Source of the DNA: Bacteroides sp. CAG:709
GTDB lineage: Bacteria; Bacteroidota; Bacteroidia; Bacteroidales; UBA932
Direction: 5' to 3'
Assembly: GCA_000434935.1 (NCBI GenBank)
Contig: FR882208.1
Span: forward strand, 206,902 to 227,887
DNA length: 20,986 nt
Shown: in pieces, positions 1 to 7,265 of the stretch
Position numbering within the stretch: the first letter of the stretch is position 1
How the letters are laid out: the number at the start of each line of letters is the position of its first letter
Position numbers and translations under genes: made by a program
Notes under the pieces: model-generated
The model's input: only the letters and a program-made list of their open reading frames with translations
What the model was told of the DNA's origin: nothing
Databases searched by the model: none

Positions 1-4
1 CCCC

Positions 5-33
5 CCGCCGGTATTGCTATCGGCGGTTTTTTT
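5..33 (+). terminator. Intrinsic terminator of a + strand gene left of the window
   Basis: A 9-bp stem (CCGCCG plus GTA/TAT with one G-T pair) with a TTGC loop is followed by seven T on the + strand. Read on the - strand, the hairpin is followed by GGGGGG, not T, so it is oriented to stop a gene entering from the left. It lies 15 nt beyond the carB stop and might help end carAB transcripts, but that direction lacks the U-tract. Confidence 0.8.
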
Positions 34-48
34 ATTGTGTTTTGTCTA

Positions 49-3000
49 TTAATACTCGTCCCAGGACTTGATCTGGATGTCATCCATTGACATTGAACAG
101 AACGCTCTGATGAACGCTGTCGCCAGACGGGCATTGGTAAAGAGCGGAATATTGCTGTCGATGGAATTGCGCCTGATCTGGTAACCGTTGTAAAGCTCTT
201 CTTCGCTGAAGTTCTTAGGGATATTGATTACCATGTCAGCCTCCTTGTTGCGGATCATGTCGAGTGCTGACGGGAACAGATTGGCCATTGCCGGATTCTT
301 GGCTTCTGCCGGCCAAAGTACACGCTGGCAAGGTATGCTGTTCTCGATGAAATACTTGTATGTGCCGCCAGTTGCATAAAGCTCATAACCTTTCTCTGCA
401 AGCATCTTGCATGCTGTAAGCATATCCGCCTTCTGCAAGGCATCACCGGTAGAGAGCAAGATACGTTTCGCAGGAATCGTATTGCCGACAGATAGGATGG
501 ACTTGAGAAGGGCCTCATCCAGGTTGTCACCGATACATCCCACCTCGCCGGTAGATGACATGTCCACGCCGAGCATAGGGTCTGCTTCCTCCAGACGTGC
601 GAATGAGAACTGCGAGGACTTCACACCCACGTAATCCAGGTCAAATGCACTCTTCTGCGGTGCAGCCGGATGTTTCTCCAGCATTACCTTGGTAGCAAGC
701 TCGATGAAATTGATTTTCAGTACCTTGGAAACGAACGGGAAGCTTCGTGATGCACGCAGGTTGCACTCGATGACCTTGATCTTGTTCTCTTTGGCGAGGA
801 ACTGGATATTGAAAGGACCGGAAATCTGAAGCGCACCTGCAATCTTGCGGGCAATCTTCTTGATTCTGCGGACCGTCTCCACGTAAAGTTTCTGAGGAGG
901 GAACTGGATCGTGGCATCACCGGAGTGCACGCCGGCATACTCGATATGCTCGGAAATTGCGTAAGCGAGTATTTCACCGCCATCCGCAACGGCGTCGAAC
1001 TCGATTTCCTTGCAGCGGTCCATGAACTTGCTGATGACCACAGGATGCTCCTGAGACACGTCGGATGCCAGAGAGAGGAAATGCCTGAGCTGCTCCTCAT
1101 CATAGCAGACGTTCATGGCAGCGCCTGAAAGCACGTAAGACGGACGCACGAGCACAGGGAAGCCTACCTTGTCGATGAACTTGTCCACGTCATCCATTGT
1201 CGTAAGCTCGCTCCATTCAGGCTGGTCCACGCCGAGGGAATCCACGATGCTGGAGAACTTGTTCCTGTCCTCAGCCTTGTCAATGTCCTTCGCCTTGGTC
1301 CCGAGGATAGGAACGCCGTTCTTGTCTAGCCTGAGCGCCAGGTTGTTAGGAATCTGTCCGCCCACGGAAACCACGACGCCATGAGGAGTTTCCAGCTCAA
1401 TGATGTCCATCACACGTTCGAAGGTAAGCTCATCGAAATAGAGCCTGTCGCACATGTCATAGTCCGTGGAAACGGTCTCAGGGTTATAATTGATAAGCAC
1501 TCCCCTGTAGCCTTCCTTGCGGATTGTTTCAATGCAGTTCACGGAGCACCAGTCGAATTCTACCGAACTTCCGATACGGTATGCACCTGAACCGAGAACG
1601 ACTACGGATTTGCCGTCATTTTCGAACTTGATGTCATTGAATGTGCCGTTATAAGTAAGGTACAGGTAGTTCGTCGCTGCCGGAAACTCTGCCGCGAGAG
1701 TGTCAATCTGCTTGACTACAGGCACGATGCCATGTGATTTTCTCCATGCACGGACAATGTCCTGGTTGGCGCGGAAATCACCGTTGTCCTTGAACAATGC
1801 CCTCTGGATCTGGAAGTCCGAGAATCCCTGGCATTTCGCCTGGCGCAGAAGGTCAAGAGGCATTGACTCGACATTGTCGTAGGTATTCATCTCGTTGTAG
1901 GTGGAGACGATGTTCTCGAGTTTTTCGAGGAACCACTTGTCAATCTTGGTGAGCTCATGAATCTGGTCGACGGTGTAGCCGGCGCGCATTGCCTTGGAAA
2001 TCACAAAGATACGTCTGTCGGTAGGCTCTTTCAATGCTTCATCGACATTGGCCACCTGAAGTTCCTTGTTTCCCACGAATCCGTGTGCTCCCTGGCCGAT
2101 CATGCGGAGGCCCTTCTGGATTGCCTCTTCGAATGAACGTCCGATTGCCATGACCTCGCCGACACTCTTCATGCTGGAACCGATCTTCCTGGACACGCCG
2201 TGGAATTTGGAAAGGTCCCAACGCGGGATTTTGCAGACGATATAGTCAAGCGCAGGTTCGAAGAATGCAGGAGTCGTCTTGGTAACGGAGTTCTTCAAGT
2301 CGAAGAGACCGTAGCCGAGACCGAGTTTCGCAGCCACGAATGCCAGCGGATAACCGGTAGCCTTGGATGCCAATGCGGATGATCTGGAAAGACGTGCATT
2401 GACCTCTATCACCCTGTAATCCATGGCATTAGGATCGTATGCATACTGAACATTACACTCTCCGACAATGCCGATGTGGCGCACGATCCTGATGGAGAGT
2501 TCACGCAGGAAGTAATAGTCCTTGTTCGAAAGTGTCTGGGAAGGAGCTACAACGATACTCTCTCCTGTATGGATTCCGAGAGGGTCGAAGTTCTCCATGT
2601 TGCAGACTGTGATACAGTTGTCGTATTTGTCCCTGACTACCTCATACTCAATCTCTTTCCAGCCCTTGAGAGATTTCTCCACAAGTACCTGGGGCGAGAA
2701 GGAGAATGCCTTGGTACACAATTCCTCAAGCTGCTCGTCGTTGTCGCAGAATCCTGAGCCGAGTCCTCCGAGAGCATAAGCGGCTCTTACGATAAGAGGG
2801 TAGCCCAATTCATGTGCGGCCTTGCGGGCCTCTTCCATGTTTTCTGCCGGATGCGACTTGATGGTCTTGACATTGATTTCATCAAGCTTGTTCACGAAAA
2901 GTTCCCTGTCTTCCGTATCCATGATAGCCTGGACAGGAGTACCCAGAACCTGAACGTCATATTTCTCAAGTATGTGATTTTCATACAGTTCCACGCCGCA

Positions 3001-3288
3001 GTTCAATGCCGTCTGACCGCCGAAAGAGAGCAGGATTCCCTGCGGACGCTCTTTGGCAATGACTTTTTCCACAAAGAAAGGCGTTACCGGAAGGAAGTAG
3101 ATCTTGTCTGCGACTCCTTCAGATGTCTGGACCGTGGCAATGTTCGGGTTGATCAGGACTGTCTCAATGCCTTCTTCGCGCAAAGCCTTGAGCGCCTGTG
3201 AACCGGAATAATCGAATTCTCCTGCCTGTCCGATTTTCAATGCACCGGAACCGAGGATGAGGACTTTTCTTATATTAGGATTTTTCAT
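49..3288 (-). CDS. carB: Carbamoyl-phosphate synthase large subunit
   Basis: CarB makes carbamoyl phosphate from bicarbonate, two ATP and the ammonia released by CarA; the product feeds pyrimidine and arginine synthesis in the cytoplasm. The 1079 residues match the usual length of about 1070. The order is typical: a first ATP-grasp half opening with VLILGSGALKIGQAGEFDYS, a linker around 400-555, a second half opening with VVVLGSGAYRIGSSVEFDW, and a C-terminal MGS-like allosteric domain from about residue 935 with LYATGGTYKYF. The two-half repeat reflects the known internal duplication. ATG at 3288 lies 14 nt after the carA stop, so the genes are one operon, presumably controlled from the carA leader. 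The frame is intact. No strong Shine-Dalgarno is visible. Confidence 0.97.
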   Translation of the reverse strand: MKNPNIRKVLILGSGALKIGQAGEFDYSGSQALKALREEGIETVLINPNIATVQTSEGVADKIYFLPVTPFFVEKVIAKERPQGILLSFGGQTALNCGVELYENHILEKYDVQVLGTPVQAIMDTEDRELFVNKLDEINVKTIKSHPAENMEEARKAAHELGYPLIVRAAYALGGLGSGFCDNDEQLEELCTKAFSFSPQVLVEKSLKGWKEIEYEVVRDKYDNCITVCNMENFDPLGIHTGESIVVAPSQTLSNKDYYFLRELSIRIVRHIGIVGECNVQYAYDPNAMDYRVIEVNARLSRSSALASKATGYPLAFVAAKLGLGYGLFDLKNSVTKTTPAFFEPALDYIVCKIPRWDLSKFHGVSRKIGSSMKSVGEVMAIGRSFEEAIQKGLRMIGQGAHGFVGNKELQVANVDEALKEPTDRRIFVISKAMRAGYTVDQIHELTKIDKWFLEKLENIVSTYNEMNTYDNVESMPLDLLRQAKCQGFSDFQIQRALFKDNGDFRANQDIVRAWRKSHGIVPVVKQIDTLAAEFPAATNYLYLTYNGTFNDIKFENDGKSVVVLGSGAYRIGSSVEFDWCSVNCIETIRKEGYRGVLINYNPETVSTDYDMCDRLYFDELTFERVMDIIELETPHGVVVSVGGQIPNNLALRLDKNGVPILGTKAKDIDKAEDRNKFSSIVDSLGVDQPEWSELTTMDDVDKFIDKVGFPVLVRPSYVLSGAAMNVCYDEEQLRHFLSLASDVSQEHPVVISKFMDRCKEIEFDAVADGGEILAYAISEHIEYAGVHSGDATIQFPPQKLYVETVRRIKKIARKIAGALQISGPFNIQFLAKENKIKVIECNLRASRSFPFVSKVLKINFIELATKVMLEKHPAAPQKSAFDLDYVGVKSSQFSFARLEEADPMLGVDMSSTGEVGCIGDNLDEALLKSILSVGNTIPAKRILLSTGDALQKADMLTACKMLAEKGYELYATGGTYKYFIENSIPCQRVLWPAEAKNPAMANLFPSALDMIRNKEADMVINIPKNFSEEELYNGYQIRRNSIDSNIPLFTNARLATAFIRAFCSMSMDDIQIKSWDEY

Positions 3289-3302
3289 GTTTCTCAGTGG
3301 AT

Positions 3303-4382
3303 TTATTTGATTTTGCTGATGAATTCGTCGAACAGGAACTCCGTATCTGTAGGACCGCTTGAGGCTTCAGGATGGAACTGTACGGAACAGAACGGTTTGG
3401 ACTTGTGGCGGATACCCTCATTGGTGCCGTCATTCATGTTGACAAACCATGGCTCCCAATCGCTTCCGAGTGCGGAGTCGTCAACTGCATATCCATGGTT
3501 CTGCGATGTGATGTAACAGCTGTTCGTGCCGATCATGCGTACAGGCTGGTTATGGCTTCTGTGACCGTATTTCAGCTTATATGTCGTAGCTCCGGCTGCC
3601 CTTGCCATCAGCTGGTTTCCCATGCAGATACCGAAAATCGGCTTGTCCTGCTGCATTGCGATACGCAGATTGTCTACTGTCTTCTGGCAGAATTCAGGGT
3701 TTCCGGGGCCGTTGGAAATGAAAAGTCCGTCATAGTCGAGTGAAAGGAAATCATAGTCCCACGGCACTCGGATAAGTTCCACTCCCCTGTCCACGAAGCA
3801 GCGGAGGATGTTGTGCTTCACGCCGCAGTCCACTAATACGACTTTCTTGTCGCCCGAACCATAATGAATTACTTCTTTGCAACTTACGATGTCTATCTGG
3901 TTCTCCTTGTTCGGATCAGGAACCTCCGCAGCGGCAGACTCGCCTTCAGGAACAATCTGTCCGAGCATGGAGCCGTTGTCCCTCAGCATCTTGGTAATTT
4001 CTCTTGTGTCCACGCCATAGATTCCCGGAATTTTCTGCTCTTTCATCCACTCGTCAAGGCTCTTTACAGCATCCCAATGGCTGTATTTCAATGAGTATTC
4101 AGATATGACAAGGCCACGGACCCAGATCTTTTCCGATTCGAGGTTCCTGGAAATGCCATACTGGTCAACTCCCTCGTCCGGAACACCGTAGTTTCCTATA
4201 AGAGGATATGTGACACAGAGAATCTGACCTGAATAGGACGGGTCAGTCAAACTTTCCGGATAGCCTACCATTGCCGTGGAGAACACCACTTCTCCGTTGC
4301 ATGGTTTGTCATATCCGAATGACCATCCTTCCAGTTCCATTCCGTTCTGCAGACGGAGTGTTGCGCGAAGTTTTTTTTCCAT
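3303..4382 (-). CDS. carA: Carbamoyl-phosphate synthase small subunit (glutamine amidotransferase)
   Basis: CarA hydrolyses glutamine and channels ammonia to CarB. The 359-residue protein has the CPSase small-chain N-terminal domain (GWSFGYDKPCNGEVVFSTAMVGYPESLTDPS region) and a class I glutamine amidotransferase domain. The latter shows the nucleophile motif FGICMGNQ (Cys) and the catalytic His in VQFHPEAS. I chose ATG at 4382 (MEKKLRATLRLQNG). The frame is open 12 nt further to a TTG at 4394, but the ATG fits the family better and no ribosome-binding site favours TTG. It is the first gene of carA-carB. The leader upstream carries an intrinsic terminator, so expression is probably limited by attenuation. 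Confidence 0.96.
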   Translation of the reverse strand: MEKKLRATLRLQNGMELEGWSFGYDKPCNGEVVFSTAMVGYPESLTDPSYSGQILCVTYPLIGNYGVPDEGVDQYGISRNLESEKIWVRGLVISEYSLKYSHWDAVKSLDEWMKEQKIPGIYGVDTREITKMLRDNGSMLGQIVPEGESAAAEVPDPNKENQIDIVSCKEVIHYGSGDKKVVLVDCGVKHNILRCFVDRGVELIRVPWDYDFLSLDYDGLFISNGPGNPEFCQKTVDNLRIAMQQDKPIFGICMGNQLMARAAGATTYKLKYGHRSHNQPVRMIGTNSCYITSQNHGYAVDDSALGSDWEPWFVNMNDGTNEGIRHKSKPFCSVQFHPEASSGPTDTEFLFDEFISKIK

Positions 4383-4431
4383 TTCGTATTTCAATTATTC
4401 AAGTTTCAAAAATCCCCTTGTACAAATATAT

Positions 4432-4462
4432 AAAAAAAAGACCATCCCTTTCGGGAACGGTC
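4432..4462 (-). terminator. Intrinsic terminator in the carA leader (putative attenuator)
   Basis: On the - strand GACCGTTCCC and GGGATGGTC form a stem (GACC/GGTC plus TCCC/GGGA with a small internal loop) around a GAAA loop, followed by eight T at 4439-4432. It lies between the carAB promoter and the carA start, 49 nt before the ATG, so it would abort carAB transcription unless bypassed. The 5' arm begins 9 nt after the stop codon of the 25-codon leader ORF, close enough for a terminating ribosome to cover it. Confidence 0.8.
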
Positions 4463-4471
4463 AATCATTTG

Positions 4472-4549
4472 TCAGTCAATAAAAATAATAATGGAACGAC
4501 CCTGGAGGTATCCAGGCCACGACATGGTGAATAATGTTCCTTTCTTCAT
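4472..4549 (-). CDS. Putative 25-residue leader peptide of carAB
   Basis: The ORF starts at ATG 4549 and ends in TGA at 4474-4472, between the carAB promoter and the attenuator. The peptide begins MKKGTLFTMSWPGYLQ and ends IIIFID. The last codons are ATT ATT ATT TTT ATT, so the transcript is U-rich just before the terminator stem. In the enterobacterial pyrBI leader, UTP shortage stalls polymerase in such a stretch and lets the trailing ribosome block the terminator. That placement is seen here; the function is inferred. An internal ATG (MSWPGYLQ) could be the true start, with AGGA 12 nt before it. No homologue is known to me. Confidence 0.55.
   Translation of the reverse strand: MKKGTLFTMSWPGYLQGRSIIIFID
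4493..4540 (-). promoter_or_regulatory. Leader hairpin upstream of the U-rich stretch (candidate pause hairpin)
   Basis: On the - strand CCTGGA-TACC-TCCAGG (4516-4501) forms a perfect 6-bp stem. It is enclosed by GGAAC (4540-4536) pairing with GTTCC (4497-4493). It sits directly before the U-rich ATTATTATTTTTATT, where a polymerase pause hairpin would be expected in a pyrBI-type leader. The same GGAAC could instead pair with GTTCC inside the terminator 5' arm (4458-4454), giving a possible but short antiterminator. Confidence 0.45.
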
Positions 4550-4581
4550 TGTCTGAAATCTGTTTTCTATATTTCAGGATG

Positions 4582-4612
4582 CGAATTTAAGACTTTTTTT
4601 CCCGATTACAAA
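4582..4612 (-). promoter_or_regulatory. carAB promoter (Bacteroidetes type)
   Basis: On the - strand a -33 TTTG (4612-4609) and a -7 TAAATTCG (4589-4582; consensus TAnnTTTG with one mismatch) are separated by exactly 19 nt. Transcription would start near 4575, giving a leader of about 190 nt that contains the leader ORF, the hairpin and the terminator. Confidence 0.65.
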
Positions 4613-4630
4613 GACGTGGCCGGACATTGT

Positions 4631-4656
4631 TTCGTTTAAATTGAATTTTAAACGAA
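4631..4656. promoter_or_regulatory. 26-bp perfect palindrome, candidate operator
   Basis: Ten-bp arms TTCGTTTAAA and TTTAAACGAA flank a 6-nt centre TTGAAT. The palindrome ends 7 nt before the -33 element of the sotB promoter and lies 18 nt beyond the -33 of the divergent carAB promoter. Size and symmetry suit a dimeric helix-turn-helix regulator such as a LacI, TetR or GntR family member. No regulator gene is in the window. The stem is AT-rich and lacks a U-tract, so it is not a terminator. Confidence 0.5.
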
Positions 4657-4663
4657 TTAATAC

Positions 4664-4694
4664 ATTGCATTGAAATTCAAATAACTTATTTTTG
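4664..4694 (+). promoter_or_regulatory. Promoter of the sotB-like gene
   Basis: ATTG (4664-4667, near the -33 consensus TTTG), a 19-nt spacer, then TATTTTTG (4687-4694), a perfect match to the Bacteroidetes -7 TAnnTTTG. It lies just before the gene and just after the palindrome. Confidence 0.65.
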
Positions 4695-4714
4695 CGCGAT
4701 TTTTTAGGAGAATT

Positions 4715-5905
4715 ATGAAAGCACAGGACAAGGTCAGAGGGACCTTTTTAAGATGGCTTCCGGTTATAAGCCTGACATTTTCGACATTTATCTTCAACAC
4801 TTCGGAGTTCATTCCGATAGGGCTGCTTACCGATATTGCCAATGATTTTTCGATTTCCGAGTCCAAGGCTGGACTGCTGATTACCGTCTACGCCTGGGTA
4901 GTGGCATTGGCCTCGCTGCCATTGATGCTGGCATTCTCGAAGACGGAAAACAAGAAACTACTGCTGTCGGTAGTGGCGTTATTCATTGTCAGTCATATAG
5001 TTTCAGGTGTTTCATCCGGTTATTACATGCTGATGCTGTCGAGAGTCGGCGTTGCGTGCGCACACGCCATATTCTGGTCCATCGTGACTCCGCTGGCTGT
5101 ACGTGTGGCACCCGAAGGCAAACGTTCATTGGCATTGAGCCTTATTATTACGGGCTCGTCGGTCGCGATGATCGTCGGTCTGCCGCTGGGACGTGCAATC
5201 GGCCTCATGGTCGGCTGGCGTACGACTTTCCTCTTCATTGCAGCGGTTTCCGCGGTAATTTTCATGTTCCTCGCTGTCGCGCTTCCGAAAATGCCGAGTG
5301 ACAATGACGTGTCTTTCAAGTCGTTGCCTACGCTTCTGAAGTCGCCGGCGCTACGCTGCATCTATGTCCTGACAATCGTCGCCATAACCGGTCATTATAC
5401 CGCGTACAGCTACATTGAACCTTTCCTCGGCCAGATCGCAGGACTTTCCGACGGCTGGATTACCATGGTCCTTTCCGCTTTCGGCGTCGTGGGAATCATC
5501 GGAAGCTGGTTCTTCTCCAGATATTATGACAGGCATAATCTGGCATTCATCAGGTTCGCTCTGCTGGGCATCTGCACATTCGTACTCCTGCTTCGTCCGG
5601 CAGCGTTCAATCCGGCTTGCATAATCATCGTCTGCATCCTCTGGGGACTCGCCATAAACAGCTACAATCTTGCGTTCCAATCCGAAATCATCCAGATCGC
5701 GCCTCACGGCACAGCTATCGCAATGTCCATCTACTCAGGTATATACAATGTCGGCATCGGTGCAGGAGCCCTCGTCGGAGGAACAGTCTGCGCCAATGCC
5801 GGCGTAGCTTCAGTGGGTTATGTCGGCGGTATAATCGCCGCCGTCGCCGCGTTCTATTGCCTCACGAGGTTCATCCCGGTATTGACAATGCATGTGAGTG
5901 ACTAG
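4715..5905 (+). CDS. sotB: MFS sugar efflux transporter, SotB family
   Basis: This inner-membrane major facilitator protein is probably a proton-driven exporter of sugars such as arabinose, as in Escherichia coli SotB (YdeA). The 396 residues equal the SotB length. About twelve hydrophobic segments are visible. The N-terminus (FNTSEFIPIGLLTDIANDFSISESKAG), the loop between segments 2 and 3 and the motif PLAVRVAPEGKRSLAL are characteristic of the SotB branch of drug:H+ antiporter-1 transporters. AGGAG at 4706-4710 supports ATG 4715. The gene is monocistronic, diverges from carAB, and its TAG stop overlaps the stop of the convergent hydrolase gene. The palindrome before its promoter suggests repression. 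The real substrate may differ from sugars. Confidence 0.85.
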   Translation: MKAQDKVRGTFLRWLPVISLTFSTFIFNTSEFIPIGLLTDIANDFSISESKAGLLITVYAWVVALASLPLMLAFSKTENKKLLLSVVALFIVSHIVSGVSSGYYMLMLSRVGVACAHAIFWSIVTPLAVRVAPEGKRSLALSLIITGSSVAMIVGLPLGRAIGLMVGWRTTFLFIAAVSAVIFMFLAVALPKMPSDNDVSFKSLPTLLKSPALRCIYVLTIVAITGHYTAYSYIEPFLGQIAGLSDGWITMVLSAFGVVGIIGSWFFSRYYDRHNLAFIRFALLGICTFVLLLRPAAFNPACIIIVCILWGLAINSYNLAFQSEIIQIAPHGTAIAMSIYSGIYNVGIGAGALVGGTVCANAGVASVGYVGGIIAAVAAFYCLTRFIPVLTMHVSD

Positions 5906-7113
5906 AGTGTAACTATTTCTGATTTGTATTTTACACGATAGTCGGTGGTGTCGGCATCGAGAACGAAAATCTGGTAGCTGTTGCCGCCCGGATAGACTCT
6001 AATGACAATGTGTCCCCACGGCTTGAAATTGCTCCAGAGCTTTTCACCGAGCTTCTCCCTTGACTGGTCCACCGTTATATAATAGTCGCGGTCACCTCTC
6101 CAGACCTGCGGATCCGTGATTCTCGTCATTGTGGAAGCGACAGGATGATTCTCGCTGCGCGCATCAATGACAATGACCTTCGGAGACAATGTCTGCATGA
6201 AAAAGGCATTGCAGGTATCGAAATATCCGTGGTGATTCGCCTTCATGACAGTCACCTTGCCGCAGACTTTGGCCACAGGGGTCTCGAAATCACGTTCCTG
6301 TGATTTGTACAGAGGCCAATTGCCACCTGAAAGGTCACCGCCGTTGTAATATGAGAACTTGCCGTAACGGAGACGGATTGCGCAGGAATTCATGTTCTCG
6401 TCGAACAGAAGCGGATCGCCGCTGTACATCTTCACAGACTTCTTGCCCTTTCCGGTCCACACCTCTCCGTTGGCACAGAGATTCCTGATTTCGAATGACT
6501 TGGCGTATTTCTTAGGGTCATTGACCATAGTGAACTGACGGTTGCTTCCGACCTGGAATTTCTGGGCGTCGGTCCCGTTGGCAGCCGAGTAGTTCACGAA
6601 TTTCATGTACTCCTCGATGAAGCCTTTGTCGGCGCCAAGCACTTTTCCTCTGGATGGAAAATCATAGTCAGGATAGCCCCTGTCCACGAAAGTATTGAAA
6701 TGGATCAGGCTTCCCACCTGTGTGATTCCGGACAGACCGAAACCATGCTCCCCCGGAATCATATCCTTGGCTGTTCCGATATGGTCGTTATGCAGATGCG
6801 TAACCATGGCATAGTCAAGGTTTTCCTTATCCGGCAGCTGTGACAGGAAATGCTTGATATAGATGGCCTGCCACTCGCCCGGCATTTTGGTCGCATCCGG
6901 ATGTTGGGTATCTTTCGCTTTCGCATTGTCCCCGGCATCTATCATCATGGTCGTACCGTCCGGCATCACTATCAATGTCGCGTCACCCCTTCCGGTAGCG
7001 ATGGTATGAATGTCCAAATAGCCTTCCTGCCACGTAGGAAGGTACTCCGGTGTCTGCGCATAAGTTCCGAACGCAGACATCATCAATGCAAATGTCAATA
7101 ATCTTGTTTTCAT
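5902..7113 (-). CDS. Secreted metallo-beta-lactamase-fold hydrolase, ComEC-like domain
   Basis: A 403-residue protein with a signal peptide (MKTRLLTFALMMSAFGTYAQ, cleavage near residue 20), so probably periplasmic or exported. The MBL fold shows GRGDATLIVMPDGTTMMIDAGD (41-62), the zinc motif H106-L-H108-N-D110-H111, YYNGGDLSG with D260 as likely bridging Asp, and a late NHHG (294-295). These resemble the soluble hydrolase domain of ComEC, but there are no competence-type membrane segments. The substrate is unknown; phosphodiester or nucleotide bonds are possible by family. ATG 7113 was chosen because it starts the signal peptide; the frame is open 45 nt further upstream across the promoter. 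The gene converges on sotB and diverges from the susC operon. Confidence 0.85.
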   Translation of the reverse strand: MKTRLLTFALMMSAFGTYAQTPEYLPTWQEGYLDIHTIATGRGDATLIVMPDGTTMMIDAGDNAKAKDTQHPDATKMPGEWQAIYIKHFLSQLPDKENLDYAMVTHLHNDHIGTAKDMIPGEHGFGLSGITQVGSLIHFNTFVDRGYPDYDFPSRGKVLGADKGFIEEYMKFVNYSAANGTDAQKFQVGSNRQFTMVNDPKKYAKSFEIRNLCANGEVWTGKGKKSVKMYSGDPLLFDENMNSCAIRLRYGKFSYYNGGDLSGGNWPLYKSQERDFETPVAKVCGKVTVMKANHHGYFDTCNAFFMQTLSPKVIVIDARSENHPVASTMTRITDPQVWRGDRDYYITVDQSREKLGEKLWSNFKPWGHIVIRVYPGGNSYQIFVLDADTTDYRVKYKSEIVTL

Positions 7114-7145
7114 TTTTATATGGTTTGTATTTCGTTTCGTAAGTA

Positions 7146-7176
7146 CAAATTTAATCAATGGGGGAAAATGTTGAAA
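7146..7176 (-). promoter_or_regulatory. Promoter of the MBL-fold hydrolase gene
   Basis: On the - strand TTTC (7176-7173, one change from the -33 TTTG), a 19-nt spacer, then TAAATTTG (7153-7146), a perfect TAnnTTTG. It sits 33 nt before ATG 7113 in the divergent interval. I found no equally convincing promoter for the susC operon in the AT-rich 7177-7265. Confidence 0.6.
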
Positions 7177-7265
7177 CGGTTTCTTCGAAAAAAAACATTG
7201 TATATATAAATTTTTATTCCGACATTGTAAGGGCTTAATGTAAAATTATTCAATAACAATTGCCT

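Noticed and set aside
5..33. Terminator at the left edge as the carB terminator
   Set aside because: In the - direction the stem is followed by G residues instead of T, so its main orientation is +.
2476..3201. Several + strand open frames opposite carB
   Set aside because: All lie over strongly conserved CarB sequence and look like no protein family.
4423..4430. Second -7-like element TATATTTG downstream of the attenuator, before carA
   Set aside because: It matches TAnnTTTG but no -33 TTTG lies about 19 nt upstream, and the AT-rich terminator tail makes a chance match likely. It stays the main competing explanation to attenuation.
4657..4866. 69-codon - strand frame overlapping the sotB start
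   Set aside because: It covers the sotB promoter and coding start and has no support of its own.
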